A stretch of 64,000 nt of DNA, taken from Bacteroides cellulosilyticus. Lineage in GTDB: Bacteria; Bacteroidota; Bacteroidia; Bacteroidales; Bacteroidaceae. Positions 34,215 to 43,427 of the stretch are shown here, in pieces (position 1 is the first letter of the stretch; each line of letters begins with the position of its first letter). The notes beneath the pieces were generated by a model. It was not told where the DNA came from and ran no database searches. It worked only from the letters and a program-made list of their open reading frames with translations. The stretch spans positions 5,146,501 to 5,210,500 of the forward strand of contig NZ_CP081903.1 of NCBI RefSeq assembly GCF_020091405.1, written 5' to 3'. Made by a program: the position numbers and the translations under genes.

Positions 34215-36158
34215 ATGAATAAACTAAGAATGCAAACAAAAAATCAGGCAGATGAGAACTTCACAAAACTCGCTGCACTGTTTCCAAATGCTGTGACGGA
34301 AACTATTGATATCAATGGTAACCTAGTTAGAGCTATTGATAAAGACATACTGATGCAAGAGATTTCTACATGTGTCGTAGAAGGTAGAGATGAACGTTAC
34401 CAGTTCTCTTGGCCAGACAAAAGAAAAGCTATTCTTGCTGCAAATGCTCCAAGTACGAATACGCTTCGCCCTTGTATAAAAGAAAGCTATGGAGACTTTA
34501 ATACAACCGAAAATCTTTATATAGAAGGTGACAATCTTGAAGTTCTTAAGCTCCTGCAAGAGAATTATTTGAATGCAGTCAAACTGATTTATATAGATCC
34601 ACCTTATAATACAGGTAAAGAATTCGTATATTCAGACAAATTTTCTCAGACTACATCAGAATATATGTTGCGTTCCGGCCAATATGATGAAGATGGAAAT
34701 CAGCTATCTCCAAATATGGAGTCTAATGGACGCTTCCATACTGACTGGCTTAATATGATGTATTCTCGTTTAAAGATTGCTCGCAATCTACTTACAAAAG
34801 ACGGTGTAATATTTATTAGTATTGACCAGAATGAGGTTGAGAATTTGAAAAAGATTTGTAATGAACTATTTGGATCAACAAATTTTGTTGGTGAAATTAT
34901 TTGGCAATCGGCTACAGATAACAACCCTCGTCAAATATCAACAGAGCATGAGTATATTCTTTGTTTTGCAAAGGATGTGAATTTCCTTACCCCATGGTTT
35001 ATTGAGTCTGACAAAGCTCAAAAGATTAATGAGCAATATAAATTGATAAAGCATAAAACCACTGACATTGCTGAACAGCAGAAACAATTACGCCAATGGA
35101 TAAAAGCCAATGAGATAGATTTAAAGGGAGTATCTCATTACAACAATGTGGATGAACGTGGTGTGTACAGTAATTCCACAAATTCATCTAATACAAAACC
35201 TGGTGGTTATACATTTGATATCATTCACCCTGTTACTGGTAAACCGTGTGTGAAGCCTGCATTTGGTTGGCGCTGGACTGAAAAAACTTTCTGGGATTAC
35301 GATAAGGTTGGTGATATTGAGTGGGGAAAAGATGAAACAACACAACCTCACGTTAAAAAGCGAATTGAGACTGTTAAAGAACAGTTTAAAAGTATATATT
35401 ACGAAGATGGTAGAGCTTCAACCAAGCAACTAGAACAATTGCTTGGTGGCAAAAAAATATTTGATAATCCAAAATCTGTTCTTTTATTAAGTCGTATTAT
35501 TGGTTTTGCAGCACCAGATGATGATTGTGTTATCTTGGACTTCTTCTCTGGCTCTGCAACAACTGCTCATGCTGTAATGGAGATGAATGCAAAAAATGGT
35601 ACTCATAAAAAGTTTATCATGGTACAGTTGCAGGAGCCTACTGAACCAGCAAGTAAGGCAGGTTTCAAAAATATTTGTGAGATAGGAAAAGAACGTATAC
35701 GACAAGCATCTAAGATGCTAAAAGAAACATACCCCAATGCTTCGTTTGATGCTGGTTTTCGTGTGTTAAAACTAGATTCAAGTAACATGCAGCAAGTATG
35801 GTATACTCCTAACGATTATGTTGCACAGAACTTATTTGAATCTACTGTTGATAATGTAAAACTAGACAGAACAGCTGATGATTTATTATTTCAGGCTATG
35901 TTGGAATTAGATTGTCCTCTCTCAAGTAAAATTGAGACAACTATTATTCATGGTAAAACTGTATATTCAGTTGCAGATGGTTATATGATGGCTTGTTTTG
36001 AACCGGGAGTTACTGATGAAGTTATTTCTGAAATAGCTCAAAGCAAACCATATTATTTTGTAATGCGAGATAATTGTATGGCAAACGATAGTGTTGCTGT
36101 TAACTTTGAACAGTTATTTAAGTCATATAGCCCTGATACCCATCTTAAGGTATATTAA
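34215..36158 (+). CDS. mod: Type III restriction-modification methyltransferase (Mod)
   Basis: 647 residues. Motif IV (DPPY) is at residues 128-131 in LIYIDPPYNTGKEF and motif I (FxGxG-type, LDFFSGSATTAHAV) at about 442-449, so motif IV precedes motif I as in beta-class N6-adenine methyltransferases. Residues between (TEHEYILCFAKD etc.) and the C-terminal region are typical of Type III Mod subunits, whose target-recognition domain lies in the middle. It methylates one strand of an asymmetric site and guides the Res subunit. First gene of an operon with res (3-base gap) and a third gene. Visibly AT-richer codon use than the surrounding housekeeping genes. Confidence 0.93.
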   Translation: MNKLRMQTKNQADENFTKLAALFPNAVTETIDINGNLVRAIDKDILMQEISTCVVEGRDERYQFSWPDKRKAILAANAPSTNTLRPCIKESYGDFNTTENLYIEGDNLEVLKLLQENYLNAVKLIYIDPPYNTGKEFVYSDKFSQTTSEYMLRSGQYDEDGNQLSPNMESNGRFHTDWLNMMYSRLKIARNLLTKDGVIFISIDQNEVENLKKICNELFGSTNFVGEIIWQSATDNNPRQISTEHEYILCFAKDVNFLTPWFIESDKAQKINEQYKLIKHKTTDIAEQQKQLRQWIKANEIDLKGVSHYNNVDERGVYSNSTNSSNTKPGGYTFDIIHPVTGKPCVKPAFGWRWTEKTFWDYDKVGDIEWGKDETTQPHVKKRIETVKEQFKSIYYEDGRASTKQLEQLLGGKKIFDNPKSVLLLSRIIGFAAPDDDCVILDFFSGSATTAHAVMEMNAKNGTHKKFIMVQLQEPTEPASKAGFKNICEIGKERIRQASKMLKETYPNASFDAGFRVLKLDSSNMQQVWYTPNDYVAQNLFESTVDNVKLDRTADDLLFQAMLELDCPLSSKIETTIIHGKTVYSVADGYMMACFEPGVTDEVISEIAQSKPYYFVMRDNCMANDSVAVNFEQLFKSYSPDTHLKVY

Positions 36159-36161
36159 ATA

Positions 36162-39100
36162 ATGAAAGAAATGAAATTTAATTTTAAGATACAACCATAT
36201 CAAACTGACGCTGTTGAAAGCATCGTTGGTGTTTTTGCTGGCCAACCAAAGTTCGACGAGACCAGTGATAACACTATCTATGCAAGAGATTTTTGGAAAA
36301 AGGTAAAGACAGTTTCTAAAGAAGAAATTCAAGCTCTCCAGTTGCATTTTAATGATTTGGGAGATAGTATTGATGTATCAGATGCTGAAGAGCAGCTGGA
36401 TGCAGCTGGATATCGTAATGCAGATATAGTTTTATCTGATCAGCAACTACTTGAGAACATTAATACAATTCAAGCTCAGCAGAATATATATAAGTCGTCA
36501 AAACTATTTTCAGACATAGGGCGTGTATCTTTGGATGTTGAAATGGAAACAGGTACAGGTAAAACTTACGTGTATGTGAAGACCATGTTTGAGTTAAATA
36601 AGCAGTACGGATGGAGTAAATTTATCGTAGTAGTACCTAGCATTGCTATACGTGAAGGTGTAAAGAAGTCTATGGAAATGACTGTTGAGCATTTCATGGA
36701 ACATTATGGCAAGAAAGCAAGATTTTTCATTTACAATAGTAGTAACTTGAATGCATTAGATAAATTCTCAAGTGATGCAGGAATAAATGTGATGATTATA
36801 AATACCCAAGCATTTGCCACCTCAATGAAAAAGGATGCAAAGAATAAAGAAAGTCGTATTATATACTCAAAACGTGATGAGTTTAATAGTCGTCGTCCTA
36901 TAGATGTTATCAAGGTAAATCGTCCAATTGTAATTTTAGATGAGCCACAAAAAATGGGAGGTGCTGCTACCCAAACAGGAATCAAGAATTTTAACCCTCT
37001 TTTTTTGATCAACTACTCGGCTACTCATAAAAATCATCACAATGAGGTGTACGTTCTTGATGCTCTTGATGCATACAACAAAAAACTTGTAAAAAAAATC
37101 CAAGTAAAGGGTTTTGAAATACACAATCTTCGAGGTACTGATCGATATATTTTCTTTGAAAAGATTGTTATTTCAAGTAATAAACCTCCTATGGCAAAAT
37201 TAGAAATCGAAGTGCGCCAAGCAAATGGTGTTACTCGAAAAACTAAGCTTTTGAGTATAAGAGATAACTTGTATTTAGCATCAAATGGGTTACAACAGTA
37301 CAAGAATGGATATACAATAAATAATATCGATCCTGATATTAACACAATTGAATTTGTAAATGGAGAAACAATGAAGACAGGAGATGTCGTTGGTGACATC
37401 TCTGAAAAGGATATGCGCCGTATTCAAATTCGTGAGACAATTCAATCTCATTTCGAAAAGGAGGAGGCGTTATTCCATAAAGGCATAAAGACACTTTCAC
37501 TTTTCTTCATAGATCATGTTTCAATGTATCGTCAATATGATGAAGATGGAGAGGAATTTCTTGGAGAATATGGAAAAATCTTTGAAGAGGAGTATAATAA
37601 TATACTTAATGATAAACTCAGATTATTTGCTTCAAGTGGTGATGAAGCTGAAAAGGATGACTATCAGATATATCTTCGTCGCTTTGATACTCATGATATT
37701 CATCGTGGATACTTTAGCATTGATAAGAAAGGGCATAGTGTTAACAGTGAATTGAAAAAAGGCTCAGACATTTCAGATGACATTTCTGCATATGATCTTA
37801 TCTTAAAAAATAAAGAGCGTCTGTTAAGTTTTGATGAACCAACACGCTTCATATTCTCTCATTCTGCATTACGTGAAGGATGGGACAATCCAAATGTTTT
37901 CCAAATCTGTACTCTCAAACATTCCGATAGTGCAACAACTAAGCGTCAAGAAGTTGGACGAGGATTACGCCTTGCAGTGAACAGCTCAGGAACCCGTATG
38001 GATGCACAGACTATAGGTGAAGATCTAGTTCACGAAATTAACAAACTCACTGTAATTGCAAGCGAAAGTTATACTACGTTTGTGACCGATTTACAAAAAG
38101 AGACAAGAGACGTTCTTTATGACCGTCCAACTAAAGCGACTACAGAATATTTTAAGGGTAAAATACTAAAGGTTGGCGAAAATATTATCACAATTGATGA
38201 TCAACAGGCGGCAAGTATTATTTCTTACCTTGTAGACAACGACTATATCGATTCTAAAGGTGGTATTACAGAAGAATATCACAAAGCTACTATAAGTGGA
38301 ACATTAGAACCATTACCCAAAAAACTCCGTGATATGGAAGAGCCGGTTCACAAACTCATTCAATCTATTTTTGATGAGCACGCTTTAGATGGTATGTTTG
38401 AAAATGGTCACAATACTACAATTGAAGATACCCCACTTAACGAAAACTTTCATAAAAAAGAATTTCAGGATTTATGGAAAAAAATTAATCATAAGTATGC
38501 ATATACTGTAAGTTTTGACAGTGAAGAGTTGATTAAGAATGCATCTGAGGCAATTAATAAAGATTTACATGTTACACAAGTAAGATATAGCATAACAACT
38601 GGACAACAAAATGAAACAATATCTCAGTTGCAAATTAAGAGTGGAACGACATTTAGTGGGGGCTCTTCACTTTCACAAAACTTGCGAAATGCACATGCAT
38701 GTACAACACCTTATGATTTGATTGGTGATATTGCCAAAGGAGCTACCTTAACACGAATAACAGCTAGTCGTATTTTGGGGAAATTAACTCCGGAGAAAAA
38801 AATGATGTTTGCGATTAATCCGGAAGAATTCATTACGAAGGTTATTAATTTAATTAAAGCTCAAAAAGCGACTATAATTGTTGAGCATATTTCGTATAAC
38901 CGTATTGAAGGTAAATATGATAGCTCTATTTTTACAGCAGAAAAACATAGTGCAGGTTATGATAAAGCTATTCGTGCAAAACGTCATATTACAGATTATG
39001 TGTTCACTGATGGAACAGCGAAAGATAGTATAGAAAAGACTTTTTGTCAAAGTCTTGAAAGTGCAGAGGAAGTTGCAGCATACGCAAAGTTACCAAAGAG

Positions 39101-39353
39101 TTTTCATATTCCTACACCAGTAGGTAACTATTCTCCAGATTGGGCAATAGCATTCAAAAAAGGCACTGTGAAGCATGTTTTTTTCATTGCAGAAACTAAA
39201 GGAACAATGGATTCAATGGAACTTCGTGCAATTGAGAAAGCTAAGATTAATTGTGCCAAGAAACTTTTCAATGAAATATCTACTGAGAATGTTAAATATC
39301 ATGATGTAGACAGCTATGAGCATCTACTAGATGTGATGCAAACAATTAATTAA
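36162..39353 (+). CDS. res: Type III restriction endonuclease subunit (Res)
   Basis: 1063 residues, typical Res size. N-terminal superfamily 2 helicase: Walker A ETGTGKT at residues 129-135, DEAD-box variant DEPQ at 260-263, and motif VI region QEVGRGLRLAVN. C-terminal PD-(D/E)xK nuclease: PD at 992-993 in NYSPDWAIAF and E-T-K at 1011-1013. Together with Mod it cleaves DNA with unmodified sites after ATP-driven communication along the DNA. Sits three bases after mod and 18 bases before the third gene. All key residues are present, so it should be active. Confidence 0.93.
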   Translation: MKEMKFNFKIQPYQTDAVESIVGVFAGQPKFDETSDNTIYARDFWKKVKTVSKEEIQALQLHFNDLGDSIDVSDAEEQLDAAGYRNADIVLSDQQLLENINTIQAQQNIYKSSKLFSDIGRVSLDVEMETGTGKTYVYVKTMFELNKQYGWSKFIVVVPSIAIREGVKKSMEMTVEHFMEHYGKKARFFIYNSSNLNALDKFSSDAGINVMIINTQAFATSMKKDAKNKESRIIYSKRDEFNSRRPIDVIKVNRPIVILDEPQKMGGAATQTGIKNFNPLFLINYSATHKNHHNEVYVLDALDAYNKKLVKKIQVKGFEIHNLRGTDRYIFFEKIVISSNKPPMAKLEIEVRQANGVTRKTKLLSIRDNLYLASNGLQQYKNGYTINNIDPDINTIEFVNGETMKTGDVVGDISEKDMRRIQIRETIQSHFEKEEALFHKGIKTLSLFFIDHVSMYRQYDEDGEEFLGEYGKIFEEEYNNILNDKLRLFASSGDEAEKDDYQIYLRRFDTHDIHRGYFSIDKKGHSVNSELKKGSDISDDISAYDLILKNKERLLSFDEPTRFIFSHSALREGWDNPNVFQICTLKHSDSATTKRQEVGRGLRLAVNSSGTRMDAQTIGEDLVHEINKLTVIASESYTTFVTDLQKETRDVLYDRPTKATTEYFKGKILKVGENIITIDDQQAASIISYLVDNDYIDSKGGITEEYHKATISGTLEPLPKKLRDMEEPVHKLIQSIFDEHALDGMFENGHNTTIEDTPLNENFHKKEFQDLWKKINHKYAYTVSFDSEELIKNASEAINKDLHVTQVRYSITTGQQNETISQLQIKSGTTFSGGSSLSQNLRNAHACTTPYDLIGDIAKGATLTRITASRILGKLTPEKKMMFAINPEEFITKVINLIKAQKATIIVEHISYNRIEGKYDSSIFTAEKHSAGYDKAIRAKRHITDYVFTDGTAKDSIEKTFCQSLESAEEVAAYAKLPKSFHIPTPVGNYSPDWAIAFKKGTVKHVFFIAETKGTMDSMELRAIEKAKINCAKKLFNEISTENVKYHDVDSYEHLLDVMQTIN

Positions 39354-39371
39354 TACCTAATCAAATTTATT

Positions 39372-40436
39372 ATGGCACTTATAAATTACCGTAAGGAAAC
39401 TTCTGAGCGAAGTGATGCTACCAATTGGGCAAAGAAAATGCTAATCGAAAAGACCGGCCTCTTCTTTGATGCCATTGAAGGATGTAACGAAAACAACAAC
39501 AACGTTGTCACACATTTATTCGAACGTGCAAGAGTGGACTTTGTTCCAGGTGAATCTCTTGAAACAGATGTTCTTTCTGAAATAATATTATTAGAGACAC
39601 CCGAAGTCCTACAGCGAAAAATTAACTTCGCAAATACCTTCAATTGCCCATTGACATATGTATTATATTGCAACGAAAAGGAAGCTGTATGGGTGTATAC
39701 TATTTCTGATCTTATCACATGTAAGTTCATTGTTTCATACGATACATATCATGCCTTCTCTGATTGGATCTATACAATTAAGGGTTGGAGATCGACAAAA
39801 CCATATCGTGAACGTGAAGATTTACCTTATTTTGATAAAGCTCTTAGGCGTGCAGGATGTGCTTGGCCTACAAATATAGATTGTTTTGTTTCAAATCAAT
39901 ATTCTCAGCCAATTGCAATACTAGAATTCCAGAATGCAAATAACACTGAAGTTGCTATGCATTGCAATAATGATTTTTTCTTGGGAAAACATACACGAAT
40001 TAACCAGGATGGTTATATTCAATATGATAATGATGTAAGACGTTGGCAATCGCAAGAGATATTAAGAGTTCAATCTGGATTACGTTTGTTTATTATAACT
40101 TGGTCACAAAAATCTACAGATTTTATACTCAAAGAAGTCGATGTCATTTCTTTTCCAAATCTTCCATTTAGCAAAGATTGGACGAAACATGGAGAATATC
40201 AGCGTTTAATGCACGAAGTTGCTAACACGCGAGATCAAAACAGTGCTCGTATAATTGCAAATCAGTTTAGTACCTACAAATTAAGTTACGCTGCTCCTAT
40301 AATGAGTCAAGTATACAAATATCCGCCATTAAGTACGAAAGATAAATCATTTCCTTATATCTATTATAAATACAAGAATTTAGTTGAAGGTTTAACCGAT
40401 ACTCTTCCAGATTTATTTCTAAAATTGATAGATTAA
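39372..40436 (+). CDS. Unrecognised third gene of the Type III R-M operon
   Basis: 354 residues; I do not recognise the family. It follows res after 18 bases on the same strand and shares its AT-rich codon use, so it is part of the same operon. The N-terminus (ERARVDFVPGESLETDVLSEIILLETPEV) and the central IDCFVSNQYSQPIAILEFQN could both be restriction-endonuclease-like folds: D170 followed by E185-x-Q187 matches the weak D...E-x-K/Q pattern of the PD-(D/E)xK superfamily. No membrane segment, signal or helicase motif. Candidates: accessory nuclease, target specificity factor or anti-phage effector; no function is assigned. Confidence 0.7.
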   Translation: MALINYRKETSERSDATNWAKKMLIEKTGLFFDAIEGCNENNNNVVTHLFERARVDFVPGESLETDVLSEIILLETPEVLQRKINFANTFNCPLTYVLYCNEKEAVWVYTISDLITCKFIVSYDTYHAFSDWIYTIKGWRSTKPYREREDLPYFDKALRRAGCAWPTNIDCFVSNQYSQPIAILEFQNANNTEVAMHCNNDFFLGKHTRINQDGYIQYDNDVRRWQSQEILRVQSGLRLFIITWSQKSTDFILKEVDVISFPNLPFSKDWTKHGEYQRLMHEVANTRDQNSARIIANQFSTYKLSYAAPIMSQVYKYPPLSTKDKSFPYIYYKYKNLVEGLTDTLPDLFLKLID

Positions 40437-40479
40437 ATATAGTAGTAATTTGAAATAATCCATGTATCGCATTGATATT

Positions 40480-40730
40480 TATAGGCTTCGGCTGACTTCT
40501 CACGACAAATTTTATTTCAACCACCCAAAGAAGTATATACTTAGGTGTCCGTGAGACCTCCCAGATAAGAACGCACGCTTTCATCTCTATATGTACTCCC
40601 AAAGGTTTCGGATAGTTATAGGACTTGTTTCGCAGTCTCGTCCACCTAAGAAAGCTTCGTATATAGTTTCCGTCGTAAGATCGAGAATTTGCCACCAGCT
40701 TCCTTCAGATTTCCACTATCAGGGCTCATT
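40480..40730 (-). mobile_element. Fragment of a group II intron (ribozyme 5' half)
   Basis: Read on the minus strand, the segment follows the known 5' region of bacterial group II introns: CCTGATAGTGGAAATCTGAAG, then GGAAGCTGGTGGCAAAT, later ACAAGTCCTATAACTATCC and CGAAACC, then CTGGGAGGTCTC, and finally GAGAAGTCAGCCGAAGCC, which in complete introns precedes the reverse transcriptase gene. No reverse transcriptase, domain V or 3' end is found. The intron stops about 45 bases beyond the last gene of the R-M operon, so it marks a rearrangement border. Assignment rests on remembered motif order, not on a search. Confidence 0.75.
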
Positions 40731-40759
40731 CACTACTCACTTATAGACATACTTTAAGT

Positions 40760-40799
40760 CATGCACATATCAGCACATTCACGGGCTGATATGTGCATG
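40760..40799. terminator. Perfect hairpin at the end of the R-M/intron region
   Basis: 15-base arms 40760-40774 and 40785-40799 around a 10-base loop, between the intron fragment and the convergent nitroreductase gene. No T-tract of note, so terminator function is uncertain. Confidence 0.5.
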
Positions 40800-40822
40800 G
40801 TTTGAAATCCCAAAGAACTGCT

Positions 40823-41551
40823 TTAGATTCTACGATAAACTTCACCAAACGGTACTCTGCACCGTTCTCCCCAGATTCCTTTATTTCCGTCCCTTATTCC
40901 ACAGGAGATAGCCATGTTTATCTCAGCACCACGAGGCAATTTCAGTATCCTTTTTAGCCGACGGCTATCCAAACCTTCCAGAGGACAAGTGTCATACCCT
41001 TCGTTTGCCATAGCAATCATAAACGTTTGGGCAGCGAGTGCACAAGATTTATGGGCAGTCACGCGCATATCATTTTCGGAGACTTCAAGCATCATCGGGC
41101 GGAAAATGCTAATGATGTTAACCAGTAGTTTTCTGAATAATCCCAAAATCCCGAAGAAACGGGCATAAACAAATGGCATCAATTTGCCATAGTATAATTC
41201 CCGGTCTTTGATGCGTTTGTCCTGACGCTCTTTCGGACTGTAACGCCGAATATTCTCCCGTTCGAAATCAAGTATAAACCGCGCATGTTTCCTATACCAA
41301 TCACGCCGCACCACGAAAACAACTATTTGTGAAGCTGTAGAAGTGGCTTTCTGATCGAGACAAGCTCTTGAAACCTTTGCCAGCAATTCGGGCTGAGTGA
41401 TATGATAGAACTCCCACAACTGCATATCCGAGCTGTTGGGAGCTAATGTTGCCAATTCCAGATAATGTTTTATTCTTTCCGGATCTATCAGTTTTGTTTT
41501 GTCATACGCTCGCACAGAGCGACGATAATGGAGGACTTCGTCTAAATTCAT
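40823..41551 (-). CDS. Nitroreductase family protein
   Basis: 242 residues. Starts with the typical nitroreductase motif (LHYRRSVRAYDKTKLID: RRSxRxY/F) and continues ATLAPNSSDMQLWEFYHI, which binds FMN. The C-terminal segment (ALAAQTFMIAMANEGYDTCPLEGLDSRRLKRIL) is the expected dimer/flavin region. An insertion of about 60 residues around residues 95-155 (FILDFERENIRRY...RFFGILGLFRKLLVNII) is unusual and partly hydrophobic, which may point to membrane contact. Such enzymes reduce quinones or nitro compounds with NAD(P)H. Convergent with the R-M operon. Confidence 0.85.
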   Translation of the reverse strand: MNLDEVLHYRRSVRAYDKTKLIDPERIKHYLELATLAPNSSDMQLWEFYHITQPELLAKVSRACLDQKATSTASQIVVFVVRRDWYRKHARFILDFERENIRRYSPKERQDKRIKDRELYYGKLMPFVYARFFGILGLFRKLLVNIISIFRPMMLEVSENDMRVTAHKSCALAAQTFMIAMANEGYDTCPLEGLDSRRLKRILKLPRGAEINMAISCGIRDGNKGIWGERCRVPFGEVYRRI

Positions 41552-41746
41552 AATGCTGTAAATGTTATAATACTATTATACTTTTCCTTAGAGCTAAAAA
41601 ACTTCAGGGTACTCATAGAATTAATTCTATCTTAGTATAAGATTAAAAACATCCCCATAAGCTAATTGTTCCTCAACTAACCGGACTTTTCGTGTAATCA
41701 GAATATCGATGTACTGTATATCACTAATTCGTGATGAGATATTTAA

Positions 41747-42658
41747 TTACGATGTCCTGTACTCATTCGGTGAACATCCTATAATACGCTTAAATGCTTT
41801 ACTGAAATATTGCGGATATTGATATCCCAAAGCGTAGGCAACATCGCTGACTGATTTGTTCGGATCGGCAAGCAATTCTTTTGCCGTATCCATTGTTTTT
41901 GTCAGAATATATTCTTGTGCAGAAGAACCTGTCTCCTTCTTAATCAGATCCCCAAAATAATTTGCAGACAGATGCAGTTGGTCTGCACAATAAGCCACGG
42001 TCGGTGTACCGAATTTCGAGGGCTTGTCCGATGTGAAATAGTCGTTCAGCAACGCTTCGAAAGAACTAAGCGCATCTTTGTTCTCCTTTTTACGGGTAAT
42101 GAACTGCCGGTCATAGAAACGGATGCAGTAGTTTAACAGCAATTCGATGGCCGAAGCGATAATCAGCTTGCTGTGCTTGTCCGTTGCTCCCTTGATCTCT
42201 TCGTCGATTTTCATCATACAATCTATCACGGTCTGCCGTTCCTGTTTAGAGAGATGCAATGCCTCATTAACGGCATAGGAAAAAAACGTGTAATCCTGCA
42301 TGTGGCGGCCAAGCGGTGTACCATGTAACAATTCGGGCTGAAATGTCAGCCACCAACCTTTGGGTTGGAATGGTTCTCCTGTATCATCGTTGCCAATAAT
42401 CTGTCCCGGAGCGGCGAATACCAGTGTCTCTTCCTGAAAATCATAGAATTTACGGCCATACTTTATCACATCAGCGCACTTGATATCCTTCAGATAAATG
42501 ACATAGAAGCCAATGTTTTTGCAGACATGGCGCAACGACTTGATTTTGGAAGCGTCGATTACGCTTACCAATGGATGGGGAGTTTCTATACCCAGAAAAT
42601 CATTATAATCCTTGATTGTATTCAGCTTTATAATCTTCTCCATAACAGTGGATTTCAT
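41747..42658 (-). CDS. AraC family transcriptional regulator
   Basis: 303 residues (second start at 42643 possible). N-terminal ~170 residues form a cupin-like sensory domain (LVFAAPGQIIGNDDTGEPFQPKGWWLTF); the C-terminal ~100 residues hold two helix-turn-helix units (FGTPTVAYCADQLHLSANYFGDLIKKETG and SDVAYALGYQYPQYFSKAFKRIIGCSPNEYR). Closest relative within the window is the truncated regulator at 42812, which shares the sensory domain. It is divergent from that gene, 153 bases apart, and lies near a nitroreductase, a hydrolase fusion and flavodoxins that it may control. Confidence 0.9.
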   Translation of the reverse strand: MKSTVMEKIIKLNTIKDYNDFLGIETPHPLVSVIDASKIKSLRHVCKNIGFYVIYLKDIKCADVIKYGRKFYDFQEETLVFAAPGQIIGNDDTGEPFQPKGWWLTFQPELLHGTPLGRHMQDYTFFSYAVNEALHLSKQERQTVIDCMMKIDEEIKGATDKHSKLIIASAIELLLNYCIRFYDRQFITRKKENKDALSSFEALLNDYFTSDKPSKFGTPTVAYCADQLHLSANYFGDLIKKETGSSAQEYILTKTMDTAKELLADPNKSVSDVAYALGYQYPQYFSKAFKRIIGCSPNEYRTS

Positions 42659-42763
42659 TGTTTTTACGCAAATATATAAAATATCTTCAGGCGATCAGTT
42701 TCAACCTGTAATAATTATACGTGAAACCGTAATTTATACCCTATAGAACTTTCGGATAGCCCG

Positions 42764-42771
42764 TAGTTTTG
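42764..42771 (+). promoter_or_regulatory. -7 element for the truncated AraC gene
   Basis: TAGTTTTG fits TAnnTTTG, about 40 bases before the ATG at 42812. Confidence 0.55.
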
Positions 42772-42811
42772 CATCATGGAAAAATAAACAGAAAAAAGAA
42801 CAGTGATACAA

Positions 42812-43315
42812 ATGAATAATTCTGGGCTTATGACTATTGATATGTTCAATAAATTGACGGGGCATGAAACGCTGCATCCGCAGATTTGCATGATTGATCT
42901 GTCGAAAACGAATTTGAGTGAGGATATTCGGATAATGTGTGATTTTTACGGGTTACTGTACTACAACTCTCCGAAGCAGAGCAAAGCGTCGGAAAAGGAA
43001 TGGTTACGGCTGATTTATCCCGGTGAGGTGGTCGAGATACCCTCGAAGCAACAACGGCATGCCGACTACTATTCGGGTGTACTTTTCCATCCCGACCTGT
43101 TGTACGACACATCGCTTGAAAACCGTATCGAAACCTATCCGAAACGCTGCCATTGCCGGGGTGCGCTGACAGAGCACGAACAACAAATCATAACCGATAA
43201 CCTGCAGGAGATCGGTGAAGAGTTGCACCATGCCATCGACCGTTATAGTGCATCGATCATCGCCTCACACATCGAACTGCTACTTAACTATTGTGTACGC
43301 TTTTGCAACCAATAA
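42812..43315 (+). CDS. AraC-type sensory domain without DNA-binding domain
   Basis: About 167 residues starting at the ATG at 42812 (a GTG at 42803 is in frame but unnecessary). The whole length aligns by eye with the sensory half of the AraC regulator at 41747-42658: LHPQICMIDLSKTNL against LVSVIDASKIKS, SGVLFHPDLLYDTSLENRI, and SASIIASHIELLLNYCVRF against SKLIIASAIELLLNYCIRF. It stops exactly at the hinge, so both helix-turn-helix units are gone. It is either a degraded paralogue or a natural sensory-only protein that could interfere with the full-length regulator. It keeps its own promoter. Confidence 0.75.
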   Translation: MNNSGLMTIDMFNKLTGHETLHPQICMIDLSKTNLSEDIRIMCDFYGLLYYNSPKQSKASEKEWLRLIYPGEVVEIPSKQQRHADYYSGVLFHPDLLYDTSLENRIETYPKRCHCRGALTEHEQQIITDNLQEIGEELHHAIDRYSASIIASHIELLLNYCVRFCNQ

Positions 43316-43394
43316 AATAAAGAAGATGCAGCAAATCCGTAAAAATTATCCTTCAAACCGTAATTCATGACCGGTCGAAGCGAAAATTCCAGCC

Positions 43395-43402
43395 TAATTT
43401 TG
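43395..43402 (+). promoter_or_regulatory. -7 element for the CMD-hydrolase fusion gene
   Basis: TAATTTTG, about 26 bases before the ATG at 43428. The sequence from here also resembles the region before 42812 (GTAGTTTTGCATCA against CTAATTTTGCATCA), so the two promoters may be related. Confidence 0.55.
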
Positions 43403-43427
43403 CATCAGATAAAAACAGGAAAATAAA

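Larger units (their letters stand above)
40437..40822. other. Non-coding stretch holding a group II intron fragment and a hairpin
   Basis: 386 bases without a gene. A reading frame on the minus strand (40297-40695) is a by-product of the intron RNA sequence, not a protein gene. The stretch contains the intron fragment at 40480-40730 and a perfect hairpin at 40760-40799. Confidence 0.65.

Noticed and set aside
40297..40695. 132-codon minus-strand frame overlapping the end of the R-M operon
   Set aside because: It runs through the group II intron fragment and into the opposite strand of the third R-M gene; such frames are by-products of the intron sequence.
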